DNA from: an uncultured Alphaproteobacteria bacterium
GTDB lineage: Bacteria; Pseudomonadota; Alphaproteobacteria; RF32; CAG-239
NCBI GenBank assembly: GCA_949282205.1
Contig: CASDOS010000050.1
Span: 1-64,000, forward strand
Direction: 5' to 3'
Length of the DNA: 64,000 bases
The notes below the pieces were generated by a model. The model was not told the origin of the DNA and ran no database searches. It was given only the letters and a program-made list of their open reading frames with translations. How positions within the stretch are numbered: the first letter of the stretch is position 1; each line of letters begins with the position of its first letter. The translations under genes were made by a program, and so were the position numbers. Below are positions 8,043-17,258 of this stretch, one piece after another.

Positions 8043-9335
8043 ATGGATAAAATTAAAATTATCGGAGGAAATACTCTTCATGGTAAAATTTGTATCAGTG
8101 GCGCAAAAAATGCAGCCCTTCCTCTTATTTGCGCTTCTCTTCTTACCGACGAACCTGTTATCATTAAAAACGTTCCTCTGCTTTCTGATATAACTTTTCT
8201 GAATGGACTTCTTAAATATTTGGGAATGGATATCTCTGAAAAACAAGAAATCTTTGTACAACATCAATCTACAAAGTATACTTATCAAGCAAATCAGATT
8301 ACAAATCTTGTTGCTCCTTATGATTTTGTTAGAAAAATGAGAGCCTCCTATTATGTTCTTGGACCGTTGCTTGCTCGCTTTAAACATGTCGAATTTTCAC
8401 TGCCGGGGGGGTGCGCTATCGGTGCAAGACCTATTGATATCCATTTATCCTCTCTTGAACAAATGGGAGCTAAAATTGAAATTAAAAATGGTTATGTCAT
8501 AGCTGATGCTCCCAATGGTCTTACTGGTGCTCATATTATATTCAGTAAAGCATCTGTAGGGGCTACTTGTAATATTCTTATGGCTGCAACGCTCGCTTCC
8601 GGTATTACAAAAATTGAAAATGCCGCTAAAGAACCCGAAATTGCCAATCTCATTGATTTGCTTAATGCTATGGGGGCTAAAATTGAAGGCAAAAATACTT
8701 CTGTTCTCACTATTGAAGGTGTCGAAAAACTTCATAACGCTGAAATCTCCGTTATCTCAGATAGAATTGAGGCCGGTTCTTATGCTATTGCCGCTGCTAT
8801 TACTCATGGAAAAATCGAATTAGTTAATGCTTGTGCAGATTTTTTACAGCAGCCTATACGGGTGTTGGAAAAAATGGGTGTTGATGTTTCTGTTGATGAT
8901 AATTCCATAATAGTTGATGCTGTCAATAAAACTATTGTCGGAGAAGATATTTATACAGATTATTACCCTGGCTTTCCTACAGATTTACAGGCTCAATTTA
9001 TGGCGCTGATGACTGTTGCCGAGGGAGCCTCGTTAGTTACCGAAAGTATTTGGGAAAATCGTTTTATGCATGTTCCGGAATTATGTCGTATGGGGGCAAA
9101 TATTAATATCCACGGACATGCTTCTGCCATTGTCCGCGGCGTTAAGAAACTTTCAGGAGCACCTGTTATGGCTACCGATTTAAGAGCTTCTTTCGCTCTT
9201 GTTCTGGCAGGTCTTGCAGCTGAAGGAGAAACAATCGTTAATCGCGTTTATCATTTGGACAGAGGGTATGAAAAACTTGAGGAAAAACTTAAAGCAGTCG
9301 GTGCTGACATTGAACGCATTAAGGAAAGCGATTAA
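8043..9335 (+). CDS. murA: UDP-N-acetylglucosamine 1-carboxyvinyltransferase
   Basis: MurA transfers enolpyruvate from PEP to UDP-GlcNAc, the first committed step of peptidoglycan synthesis in the cytoplasm. The 430 residues match the usual length. The GAKNAALPL motif (residues 20-28) supplies the conserved Lys/Asn pair, and LPGGCAIGARPI places the catalytic cysteine at residue 124. That cysteine is the residue alkylated by fosfomycin, so a fosfomycin-sensitive form is expected. AGGAG precedes the start. It is preceded by the 45-residue protein and ends flush against the stop of the convergent glycosyltransferase gene, with no space for a separate terminator. Confidence 0.97.
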   Translation: MDKIKIIGGNTLHGKICISGAKNAALPLICASLLTDEPVIIKNVPLLSDITFLNGLLKYLGMDISEKQEIFVQHQSTKYTYQANQITNLVAPYDFVRKMRASYYVLGPLLARFKHVEFSLPGGCAIGARPIDIHLSSLEQMGAKIEIKNGYVIADAPNGLTGAHIIFSKASVGATCNILMAATLASGITKIENAAKEPEIANLIDLLNAMGAKIEGKNTSVLTIEGVEKLHNAEISVISDRIEAGSYAIAAAITHGKIELVNACADFLQQPIRVLEKMGVDVSVDDNSIIVDAVNKTIVGEDIYTDYYPGFPTDLQAQFMALMTVAEGASLVTESIWENRFMHVPELCRMGANINIHGHASAIVRGVKKLSGAPVMATDLRASFALVLAGLAAEGETIVNRVYHLDRGYEKLEEKLKAVGADIERIKESD

Positions 9336-10400
9336 TCAGCTTTTATTATAAAATAAAATATTTCTTAGTTTTCTCAAATTACGACAAGACTTTCTTTCTT
9401 CTCCGTTATACTGGGAAAAGGTGTTATATGCTTTATACGCTTCTTCCATCGCTTGCTCAGGATTTGCTCCTTGGCGTATAATGTTGCTTATACCCAAAAT
9501 AGTCCACGATAGCCATGCATCATTGACTAGCATTTGTGTTCTACGTTTTGCTGTTTTGAACTCTTTTGTCTGTTGAAGTATTGCTAATCCTTTACGATTT
9601 TCGCTAATTACTCTTTGTGATTTTGCAAGACTGTCTGTTCTGTTGCGATAATTGTATACAGGTGTTTTTATAATCGATATAAGGGGATTAACTAAAAAAG
9701 AACGATATACAAAAACATCATCCTCTCCGCAATTTATTCCTAACGGAAATGTAAAACCATGTTCTTTTATGAAATCTTTGCGAAAAACCTGCCCTCTTAC
9801 ACCGGTTCCCGAATAATATAAATCACTGTGTGCATCTTTGCCGTAAAATGGAGAAAACAATGATAGATTTTCTAATTTGGATATAGGGAATTTTGCTTCT
9901 TCTTGTTCTTGTTTCGCAAATTCCTCCCCTTTAATATTTTTTACCCATTCTCTATCGTACACATCATAGTATGCCGTCAGTAAAATATCCGGAGAATCAT
10001 TTTTTAGCGTCATTTCAATTCGTTCAAAAGCATCTTCCTCCAGCCAGTCATCACTATCCACAAATATTATATATTTCCCTTTAGCAGCTTCTATTCCTTT
10101 ATTTCTGCTTGCTGATACTCCTTGATTGCTTTGATTAACTATCTTTATATTAGAATATTTTTGCGCATATTCTTGAAGTATCTTTAGACTTTTATCTGTC
10201 GAACCATCGTTAATCGCAATTATTTCAAACTTACCTTCTTGACTGACGATGCTATCTAAACATCTGGCTAAATATTTTTCTGAATTATATACAGGAACTA
10301 TCACACTTAATGTTATCTGCTGCATTTTGACAATCCCCAGTATTATCAAAATTATAATTGCCGCACATCCGTAAAATAATTTTACCTTTAGTTCTGTCAT
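9336..10400 (-). CDS. Family 2 glycosyltransferase
   Basis: A GT-A glycosyltransferase: LSVIVPVYNSEKYLARCLDS, then IIAINDGSTDKS and the metal-binding IIFVDSDDWLEEDA. This is the WcaA/EpsJ-like architecture used to add sugars to capsular or LPS glycans. The annotated 354-residue form has an N-terminal hydrophobic helix (residues 8-24), which would make it membrane-anchored. A second start at 10325 (MQQITLSVIV, with GGGGA upstream) would give a soluble 329-residue enzyme. Both starts have acceptable ribosome-binding sites and I cannot decide between them. It is not in an operon with other sugar genes here, so the acceptor is unknown. Confidence 0.8.
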   Translation of the reverse strand: MTELKVKLFYGCAAIIILIILGIVKMQQITLSVIVPVYNSEKYLARCLDSIVSQEGKFEIIAINDGSTDKSLKILQEYAQKYSNIKIVNQSNQGVSASRNKGIEAAKGKYIIFVDSDDWLEEDAFERIEMTLKNDSPDILLTAYYDVYDREWVKNIKGEEFAKQEQEEAKFPISKLENLSLFSPFYGKDAHSDLYYSGTGVRGQVFRKDFIKEHGFTFPLGINCGEDDVFVYRSFLVNPLISIIKTPVYNYRNRTDSLAKSQRVISENRKGLAILQQTKEFKTAKRRTQMLVNDAWLSWTILGISNIIRQGANPEQAMEEAYKAYNTFSQYNGEERKSCRNLRKLRNILFYNKS

Positions 10401-10470
10401 CTAAAAATATCCTATAATCGTTTCTTTTTATCAGTCTAACTTATAAAAGATTGATTGCAAGTAACTTCAA

Positions 10471-11403
10471 CTATATAATTTTTAACTGTTTATATAAAGG
10501 GCGATCCGTCCTTATACTTAAATAGCTACTTTTTATCCTTTTACAAAAGTTTTCCATATCTTTCCTTTTTTGCAAAAAATGCTGATAATAAGTATCTTTA
10601 AATCCATTTGAGAATGTTTCAAAAGTTACTTTTTCTCCTCTGTACTCCGCCATATATCGACCATCTGCCGGCGCATATTCTTCTATTATGTCATATACAT
10701 GTATACAATACAGCTGAGAGCGACGACTTAAGGCAACAAGTGTTCTTTTGGCAATGTCGCTTATATTGTTATAATCGCTTATAACAAAAATCATCGCCTT
10801 TCCTTTGGTTCTGTATTGTAAGAGCCTTAACGTTTCGGATAAATCTTTTAATTTATTCGGGTTGTATTTATAGGATAATATTGCTGAACTTGTTTCTGAT
10901 ATTGCATTAAAAATTGCCATCAGATTTTTTTGATTGTTTTGTGGTTTAAACATTTTTGTTTCATATCCATCAAATAAAATCAGCCCAAATCTGTCTTTGT
11001 TTGCTAAACTTTGCCACCCAAGCAAAGCTGTCAGTTTTGCCGCCGATACAGATTTAAGCTCTTTCTTTGTTCCAAAAAGCATATATGGTGATACGTCTAA
11101 AACAACATATACCTCTCTATCTTTTTCTTCTGAAAAAACTTTTGTGTATGTATCGCCTTTTCGCGCCGTTACACGCCAATCTATATCCCTGACATCATCC
11201 CCGTATCCGTAGCTCCTGACTTCTTCTAACTCCATACCTCGTCCTTTGAATGCGGAACGAATATCACCGGCTTGGTATGAAGTTATGTTATTATGGCGTT
11301 GTTTTATGTATGGGAGAAACTTGCGTTGTGCTATTAATTCATCAACACCGACACACAGCCCGCGCATATTATTCTTGTTTATTTCTTCCCGCTTAAAAAA
11401 CAT
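10471..11403 (-). CDS. DUF58 domain protein partnered with MoxR
   Basis: The 310 residues carry the DUF58 signature GRGMELEEVRSYGYGDDVRDIDWRVTARKGDTYTK (shown in part: YGYGDDVRDIDWR) followed by a von Willebrand A-like region with VVLDVSPYM. DUF58 proteins are nearly always encoded next to MoxR AAA+ ATPases, as here, and are thought to be their chaperone clients or adaptors in envelope stress. The usual downstream BatA/BatB transmembrane vWA proteins are absent, so this is a minimal pair. The gene follows moxR by 27 bases on the same strand, and the gap contains a short tandem duplication. Confidence 0.85.
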   Translation of the reverse strand: MFFKREEINKNNMRGLCVGVDELIAQRKFLPYIKQRHNNITSYQAGDIRSAFKGRGMELEEVRSYGYGDDVRDIDWRVTARKGDTYTKVFSEEKDREVYVVLDVSPYMLFGTKKELKSVSAAKLTALLGWQSLANKDRFGLILFDGYETKMFKPQNNQKNLMAIFNAISETSSAILSYKYNPNKLKDLSETLRLLQYRTKGKAMIFVISDYNNISDIAKRTLVALSRRSQLYCIHVYDIIEEYAPADGRYMAEYRGEKVTFETFSNGFKDTYYQHFLQKRKDMENFCKRIKSSYLSIRTDRPLYKQLKII

Positions 11404-11427
11404 TTAAATACACCGTTTAAATACACC
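11403..11427. repeat. Tandem 12-bp direct repeat in the moxR-DUF58 gap
   Basis: TTTAAATACACC occurs at 11403-11414 and again at 11416-11427, one base apart. On the coding strand each copy supplies GGTG as a weak ribosome-binding site for the DUF58 gene, so the duplication may duplicate its initiation region. Confidence 0.7.
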
Positions 11428-11430
11428 ATC

Positions 11431-12420
11431 CTATGGCAGTGGAACCATTTTTAAAATACCTGAGATAATATCATCACACTTCAAACCTTCTGCTTGAGCC
11501 TCAAAACTTAGTATAATACGATGTCTTAAAACGTCATACACAACATCATGTATATCTTCAGGGATAACGAAATCGCGCCCTTTTAACCATGCATTTATTT
11601 TTGCGCATTTATCAAGTGCTATTGTTGCTCGAGGACTTGCACCATAGAGGATTTTTTCTTTTAATGATGTATCATATTTTTCAGGATGTCTGGTTGCCAT
11701 TATTAACTGTACCAGATAATTTTCAAGATTATCGTTCATATATACCGATAACACCGTTTTTCTAGCCTCCAAAATATCCTCTATTTTGATTTTACCAACT
11801 TTCCCAAAAAATTCTTTTTCTGCCGTTTGTGTTTCATGTTCTCCCTTTTGTTCTGCCCTTACCAAGCGCAATATTTTATGTTCGGTTTCCGAATCCGGCT
11901 GATCTATTTTTATATACATCAAAAAACGATCTAATTGCGCCTCGGGCAAATTATATGTCCCTTCTTGTTCTATTGGATTTTGCGTCGCTAAAACCATAAA
12001 TAAAGCCGGTAACACATATTGTTTACCACCAACACTTACTTGACGTTCAGCCATTGCTTCCAATAGTGCAGATTGAACTTTTGCCGGCGCTCGGTTAATT
12101 TCATCTGCTAAAACGAGATTGGCAAAAACAGGACCTTTACGAAATTCAAATTCCCCTTTTTCTGCCACATAAATATCACTGCCTGTTATATCAGAAGGCA
12201 GTAAATCCGGCGTAAATTGAATACGATTATAATGGGCTTGTATGCAATCTGCTAATGTCTTTATCGCTTTAGTTTTTGCCAATCCAGGAGCTCCCTCCAA
12301 TAGCGCATGTCCGTCGGCCAATACTGTTATAATGAGTTTCTTTACTAACTCTTGTTGCCCAACAATCCTACTATCCAGATAATTTTGTAAAGCGACGATT
12401 TTCTCCCTAATTTCGCTCAT
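11431..12420 (-). CDS. MoxR-family AAA+ ATPase
   Basis: The 329 residues contain a MoxR-type Walker A EGAPGLAKT, Walker B LVLADEINRAPAKVQ, a sensor region LATQNPIEQEGTY and the arginine region SPRATIAL. MoxR proteins are cytoplasmic hexameric chaperone-like ATPases often acting on vWA-domain partners in envelope maintenance. GAGGGAATA precedes the start. It is the first gene of a two-gene operon with the DUF58 protein. Confidence 0.92.
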   Translation of the reverse strand: MSEIREKIVALQNYLDSRIVGQQELVKKLIITVLADGHALLEGAPGLAKTKAIKTLADCIQAHYNRIQFTPDLLPSDITGSDIYVAEKGEFEFRKGPVFANLVLADEINRAPAKVQSALLEAMAERQVSVGGKQYVLPALFMVLATQNPIEQEGTYNLPEAQLDRFLMYIKIDQPDSETEHKILRLVRAEQKGEHETQTAEKEFFGKVGKIKIEDILEARKTVLSVYMNDNLENYLVQLIMATRHPEKYDTSLKEKILYGASPRATIALDKCAKINAWLKGRDFVIPEDIHDVVYDVLRHRIILSFEAQAEGLKCDDIISGILKMVPLP

Positions 12421-12539
12421 TATTCCCTCTCTGTTTTATTTCTGTTCTAAAAAACCATAAAAAACTTTTAATTCTAAATTTATCTTGTATAACTCTCTAT
12501 ATATGATTTTGATTAACAAAAAACAAGAATTTTTGCAAG

Positions 12540-14945
12540 ATGAGTAACATTTTTGATTTTGACGAAAGTGATGACGGTTCTCAACCTGCCACCTATGATA
12601 ATATTAGCGCTCTAACACCTTCTTGTTCGTTTTTGGACAATTTGAACCCAGAGCAATTGCAAGCTGTTCAAAAAACCGAAGGACCTTTGTTGGTTCTAGC
12701 CGGCGCCGGTACCGGTAAAACAAAAGTTTTAACTACGCGCCTCGCTTATATTTTACAAAATAATTTTGCCTATCCTTGGAATTGTTTGGTCGTTACTTTT
12801 ACAAATCGTGCAGCTAACGAAATGAAAGAACGTGTCAGAAGTTTTATTGGGGATGCCGTTAATTCTGTTTGGCTCGGAACTTTTCATAGTATTTGTGTTA
12901 AAATTTTACGCAAATACCCCGAACTTGTCGGTTTGAAAGCTAATTTCACTATTTTAGGTGAAGATGATCAAAAACGTGTTATAAAAAAAGTTTTACAAGA
13001 AAATTCTATTGACGAAAAACAATATCCCCCTCAAGCAGTCTTGGAGAAAATTTCTCGCTTTAAGGATAAAGGATACACTATTGAAAAAATAGCAAACGAT
13101 TGCAAAAACAATCTCACCGTGTTTATTTATAAAGAATATCAAAAAAAACTTGTTGAGATGAATTGTGTTGATTTTGGTGATATTCTTTTATATGTGTTGG
13201 ATTTACTCTTAAAAAATCAATCCATTCTTCAGGAATATCAGCAACGTTTTAAATATATTATGGTCGATGAATATCAAGACACAAATGTTACACAATATTT
13301 ACTGTTACGCCTGCTTTCTCAATTGCATCGTAATATTTGTTGCGTCGGAGATGATGATCAATCAATCTATTCTTGGCGAGGCGCCGAAATCGAAAATATT
13401 TTGAAATTTACAGAAGATTTTCCTGAAGCAGTCACTATCCGCTTAGAGAGAAATTACCGCTCTGTTGCTAATATTCTTAATGCGGCTTCCGCAGTTATCA
13501 GTCATAACACAAAACGTTTGGGCAAAACATTAAAAGTTGCCGAACACAGTCCGGTTTCCGAATGCGCTAACGAAAAAGTTAAAGTTGTCAGCACTTACAG
13601 CGGGGATGATGAAGCTAAATATATTACACAAGAAGTTCAGCGCTTGAAATATAAAGGAATTGCATACGATGAAATGGCTGTTTTAGTCAGAACGGCTTCT
13701 CAAACAAGAGCTTTTGAAGAAAGTTTTATTAAAGAATCTCTCCCTTATAAAGTTGTCGGAGGCTTAAAATTCTACGAACGTGCCGAAATCAGAGATTTAT
13801 TAGCTTATTTCCGCCTTATTTTGCAACCGAGCGATGACTTGGCTTTTGAACGTATTATTAACAAGCCGGCGCGTGGCATTGGTGAAAAAACAGTTGATAA
13901 GTTTCGTGAAAGAGCCAAAATTCAAGATTGTTCACTATATCAGGCCATGGTTGAATTAATGAAAGAAAATGTTTTTTCTGGTAAAACTCTTCACGCACTC
14001 GACTCTTTTGTATCTCATCTTAACGAATGGCGCCGAATTTTACCAGCCGTTTCTTTAAGTGATTTTGCCGAACAGGTCACTGACGAATCCGGTTATTTTT
14101 CTATGCTTGAACAAGATAAATCCGTCGAAGCACCCGGAAGAATCGAAAACATCAAAGAACTTATTAACGTTATGAGTGATGCGGAAAATTATCCGAACCT
14201 TTCTGATTTTTTAGAGCATGTTAGTCTGGTTATTGATAATGAATATGGTGATAATTCCAATAAAATCATCATCTCCACTTTGCATGCCGCTAAAGGACTT
14301 GAATTTGACGCAGTCTTTTTACCGGGATGGGAAGAAGGTTTATTTCCTCATCAAAAATGTTTAGACGGTGATGATGGAGGTATTGAAGAAGAACGACGCT
14401 TGGCTTATGTTGCCATTACGCGCGCTAAAAAACTTTTATATATAACTATGGCTTTTAATCGTAAATTATACGGACAATGGCAAAATAATTTACCTTCTCG
14501 TTTCTTAAACGAATTGCCGCCTGTTTGTATTGAACTGATTAATAATACTGGTTATGGAGCTATATCCAAGACTAATGCAAGTTCTGACAGTTCTTTTTCT
14601 TACTCAAAATCTTCTTATGGTTCTCACAAACATTCTGACGATTATCGTTCTTCTTATTCCGATAATTACGTCTCCTCCTACTCTAAAAAAGAAAAACATG
14701 GTTTCTTTGATAGTTATGAAAGCGCTGCTTATGATGAATATAATGAAACTAATTCCTATAAAGCAAACTATAAGAATGATTATTTTTATCAAGCAAAAAA
14801 AGTTTCTCCACTTGTAGGTCGAAAAGTTCGTCATACAACTTTCGGTGATGGGAAAATTGTTGATGTTGACGGAAATAAATGTGAGGTATTTTTTGAGAAT
14901 TTTGGTAAAAAGAAAATTATGAAAAGTTTTTTGGAAATACTTTAA
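12540..14945 (+). CDS. uvrD: UvrD/PcrA-type superfamily 1 DNA helicase
   Basis: A 3'-5' helicase of 801 residues with motif I LAGAGTGKTKVL, motif Ia VVTFTNRAANEM, motif II VDEYQDTN, motif III VGDDDQSIYSWRGAE, motif IV LERNYRS, motif V STLHAAKGLEFD and motif VI AYVAITRAKK. These match UvrD/PcrA, used in nucleotide excision and mismatch repair and for clearing recombinase. The C-terminus has a Ser/Tyr-rich linker of about 80 residues and then a small Tudor-like domain starting VGRKVRHTTFGDGKI, as in PcrA, which binds RNA polymerase. The N-terminal 30 residues are acidic and not part of the helicase core. No strong Shine-Dalgarno is seen before the start. It is convergent with the gtrA-like gene. 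Confidence 0.93.
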   Translation: MSNIFDFDESDDGSQPATYDNISALTPSCSFLDNLNPEQLQAVQKTEGPLLVLAGAGTGKTKVLTTRLAYILQNNFAYPWNCLVVTFTNRAANEMKERVRSFIGDAVNSVWLGTFHSICVKILRKYPELVGLKANFTILGEDDQKRVIKKVLQENSIDEKQYPPQAVLEKISRFKDKGYTIEKIANDCKNNLTVFIYKEYQKKLVEMNCVDFGDILLYVLDLLLKNQSILQEYQQRFKYIMVDEYQDTNVTQYLLLRLLSQLHRNICCVGDDDQSIYSWRGAEIENILKFTEDFPEAVTIRLERNYRSVANILNAASAVISHNTKRLGKTLKVAEHSPVSECANEKVKVVSTYSGDDEAKYITQEVQRLKYKGIAYDEMAVLVRTASQTRAFEESFIKESLPYKVVGGLKFYERAEIRDLLAYFRLILQPSDDLAFERIINKPARGIGEKTVDKFRERAKIQDCSLYQAMVELMKENVFSGKTLHALDSFVSHLNEWRRILPAVSLSDFAEQVTDESGYFSMLEQDKSVEAPGRIENIKELINVMSDAENYPNLSDFLEHVSLVIDNEYGDNSNKIIISTLHAAKGLEFDAVFLPGWEEGLFPHQKCLDGDDGGIEEERRLAYVAITRAKKLLYITMAFNRKLYGQWQNNLPSRFLNELPPVCIELINNTGYGAISKTNASSDSSFSYSKSSYGSHKHSDDYRSSYSDNYVSSYSKKEKHGFFDSYESAAYDEYNETNSYKANYKNDYFYQAKKVSPLVGRKVRHTTFGDGKIVDVDGNKCEVFFENFGKKKIMKSFLEIL

Positions 14946-14954
14946 TTCTTCTTG

Positions 14955-15437
14955 TCAGATAGCCTTGTTTACGTTGTCTTTTTGGCGAAAAGAAAAATAT
15001 TTATGTACGAAAAATGTTAAAATTGTAATTATAATGATGCAACACAATTGGGCTATCGCTTTATTTAAATTGGGAACCTCCTGAAGTATATTTTGTGTCG
15101 ATAAATTTTCTTTTATATGTACAATTTTAACAAAAAATGCCAGTAATCCGGTATTGATAAAATACAGCACTATATATGATGAAAAGGCTTTCACATATTC
15201 TTGTTTAAAATTACCGCGACTTTGAAAGACGTAATACCTCATTGTTATTATGGATATGTTGATATTGATGATATTCATCAGAAGCAGCGATATTTGTTCG
15301 CGGCCTTGAGTTAGGTATAAAAAAAGGTAATATAGAATAAAAGAAGTTGTTGTATTAAAACCACCAACTAACAAAAATCGTATTTTTTGGTTTATTCTAA
15401 ACCATATATTTTCGAGATACTTATAGACCTTTATCAT
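14955..15437 (-). CDS. GtrA-family small membrane protein
   Basis: The 160 residues begin with a short cytoplasmic segment and then IRFLLVGGFNTTTSFILYYL, the GtrA family opening, and contain four hydrophobic segments. GtrA-like proteins are thought to flip polyprenyl-phosphate-linked sugars to the periplasmic face. It overlaps the upstream deacetylase by 17 bases and is the last gene of the four-gene operon, so it probably flips the lipid-linked amino sugar made by the GtrB-like and deacetylase proteins. Confidence 0.8.
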   Translation of the reverse strand: MIKVYKYLENIWFRINQKIRFLLVGGFNTTTSFILYYLFLYLTQGREQISLLLMNIININISIITMRYYVFQSRGNFKQEYVKAFSSYIVLYFINTGLLAFFVKIVHIKENLSTQNILQEVPNLNKAIAQLCCIIIITILTFFVHKYFSFRQKDNVNKAI

Positions 15438-16257
15438 TTTTCATATCCTTTATGCAATTCTTATCTAAAATTGCTAAAAATTCTGTTTCTCTTGTTTTGG
15501 ATATTATATTTTTATCTGAAAAACTACTTATATTTTGTTTATCAACATCAGGAAGACCTGGATGCATCATTATTTCAATTCCACTGTATCCATTGGGAAT
15601 TTTGACTTTTTTTAAAACTTTAGAACTCATTTCACCCGTATAGATGATGCTGAAAAAGTAAATATTTGATTTTGCTCGCGTTAATAATCGCAAAAATGTC
15701 AGTACAAAATATTTGATAATCCCCCCATTTCTTATACCACCAATCTCTTGTTGGTCTTCCCATGTTTGCAAGATACTTTCGTTAATTATCCTTAATCTGC
15801 CTATTGTATATTTTTTTTGCAGTCTTGTGGTGATTTTATATATGAGTGGTATCATTTGAATATGTCGATGACCATCAATATGAGATAGCACGATATTGCT
15901 TCTTATCGCCGCTTTAATCTGAGCCTCTATTTCTCGCCATATTTGGAACCTTATCTCCTTTAAATACATCATTCTAAACATAAGTTTTATAAATCCACAA
16001 CAAAACTTTCCCTCTTTATCCACAAGATTTCGAACTTTGGATTGCGCATTTACGGGATATCCATTCGTTAAATTTATATGCAGTCCTATATCTATATTTC
16101 TCATTTTTTTACTTAGTAATATAGCCTCATCTGTACCGGCTTGATTCATCATAATACTGGTCGAATTTATTATTCCTTCATGACACCCTTTGAATATTGC
16201 TAAATTTATACCGTGGCTAAAGCCAAAATCATCTGCATTTATATAGATTTTTTTCAT
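15421..16257 (-). CDS. ChbG/HpnK (YdjC)-family carbohydrate deacetylase
   Basis: It begins MKKIYINADDFGFSHGINLA, with the metal-binding DDFG motif, and later has IGLHINLT and SHIDGHRHIQM, the His ligands of the YdjC family. These enzymes remove acetyl groups from N-acetylated sugars. Francisella NaxD, a member, deacetylates undecaprenyl-phosphate GalNAc before lipid A modification, and the neighbours here (GtrB-like, ArnT-like) match that pathway. The frame extends 10 codons upstream, but the family begins at this methionine and the ATG is one base after the stop of the upstream gene, so translational coupling is likely. The substrate is inferred from context only. Confidence 0.82.
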   Translation of the reverse strand: MKKIYINADDFGFSHGINLAIFKGCHEGIINSTSIMMNQAGTDEAILLSKKMRNIDIGLHINLTNGYPVNAQSKVRNLVDKEGKFCCGFIKLMFRMMYLKEIRFQIWREIEAQIKAAIRSNIVLSHIDGHRHIQMIPLIYKITTRLQKKYTIGRLRIINESILQTWEDQQEIGGIRNGGIIKYFVLTFLRLLTRAKSNIYFFSIIYTGEMSSKVLKKVKIPNGYSGIEIMMHPGLPDVDKQNISSFSDKNIISKTRETEFLAILDKNCIKDMKNDKGL

Positions 16258-16258
16258 A

Positions 16259-17257
16259 TCACGTCTTTCTTCTTTTGCGTCTTCCATTTAAATACAATGT
16301 TTCAGATGGAGAAACTATGTAATCTGCCATATATAGTGGGCGCTTTTTTACTTCCATATGTATCTTACCGATATATTCACCTATAATTCCTAATGCCAAT
16401 AAAATAACAGACCCTAAAAACGACATAGTGACCATTATTGTTGCATATCCAGGGGTTCGATGTTGAATTATGTAATATTCAATTATTACATACGCACCTA
16501 ATATTATAGAGACAAAAGCACCTAAAAGCCCTAAATATGTTGCTAAACGAAGAGGTCTGACCGAGAATTGAATAATACTATCTATTGCCAAGGTAAAACT
16601 TTTAAATACATTGTATTTCGATTTACCGCTAAAACGCTTTGGAGCAACAAAATCTATCGTTTTTACCTTATCTGTCGGCATTATCCAACTCAATAAACCT
16701 CTAAATAATCTATCATGCTCATTGAAGCCTTTCAGGAAATCGACGTATCGTCTGTCTAACAAGCGAAAGTCCGGACTTTTGGCGGGAATTTTAGTATCAG
16801 ATAACCAATTCAAGATTTTATAAAACAACAATGCGCTAAATTTATATATATAACTTGTATCTAAATTTTCTGTTCGGTGACTTAATACAATTTCCGCACC
16901 GGACGCCCATAAATCAACCATTTTAGGAATATATGCAGGTGGATGTTGTAAATCCGCATCCATAAAAATAACAGCATCACCGAGTGCGTGATCCATTCCG
17001 GCTGTCATTGCTATTTCATGCCCAAAATTCCTTTTTAGACTCACTATTCTTATATCGCTATCTTGCTTTTGCTGTTGTTTTAGCTTTCTTAACGTATCAT
17101 CATTCGAGCCATCGTTCACAAAAACATATTCAAATTGATATTTTGTACCGATATCTTTATTTTGTTTGGTATTGATATTTAGTTCTTTATATAATTCTGC
17201 AATATTACTTTCTTCATTATAGGCGGAAATAACTATACTTATAATCTTTTTTGACAT
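16259..17257 (-). CDS. GtrB/ArnC-like polyprenyl-phosphate glycosyltransferase
   Basis: The 332 residues open SIVISAYNEESNIAELYKEL, contain FVNDGSNDDTL and FMDADLQHPPAYIP, and end with two strong membrane segments after residue 230. This is the DPM1/GtrB/ArnC/FlmF2 type that links a sugar to polyprenyl phosphate on the cytoplasmic face of the inner membrane. The ribosome-binding site is GAGGGAG. It lies one base from the stop of the ArnT-like gene and one base from the start of the deacetylase, so the four genes are a tight operon. Confidence 0.88.
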   Translation of the reverse strand: MSKKIISIVISAYNEESNIAELYKELNINTKQNKDIGTKYQFEYVFVNDGSNDDTLRKLKQQQKQDSDIRIVSLKRNFGHEIAMTAGMDHALGDAVIFMDADLQHPPAYIPKMVDLWASGAEIVLSHRTENLDTSYIYKFSALLFYKILNWLSDTKIPAKSPDFRLLDRRYVDFLKGFNEHDRLFRGLLSWIMPTDKVKTIDFVAPKRFSGKSKYNVFKSFTLAIDSIIQFSVRPLRLATYLGLLGAFVSIILGAYVIIEYYIIQHRTPGYATIMVTMSFLGSVILLALGIIGEYIGKIHMEVKKRPLYMADYIVSPSETLYLNGRRKRRKT

Positions 17258-17258
17258 T

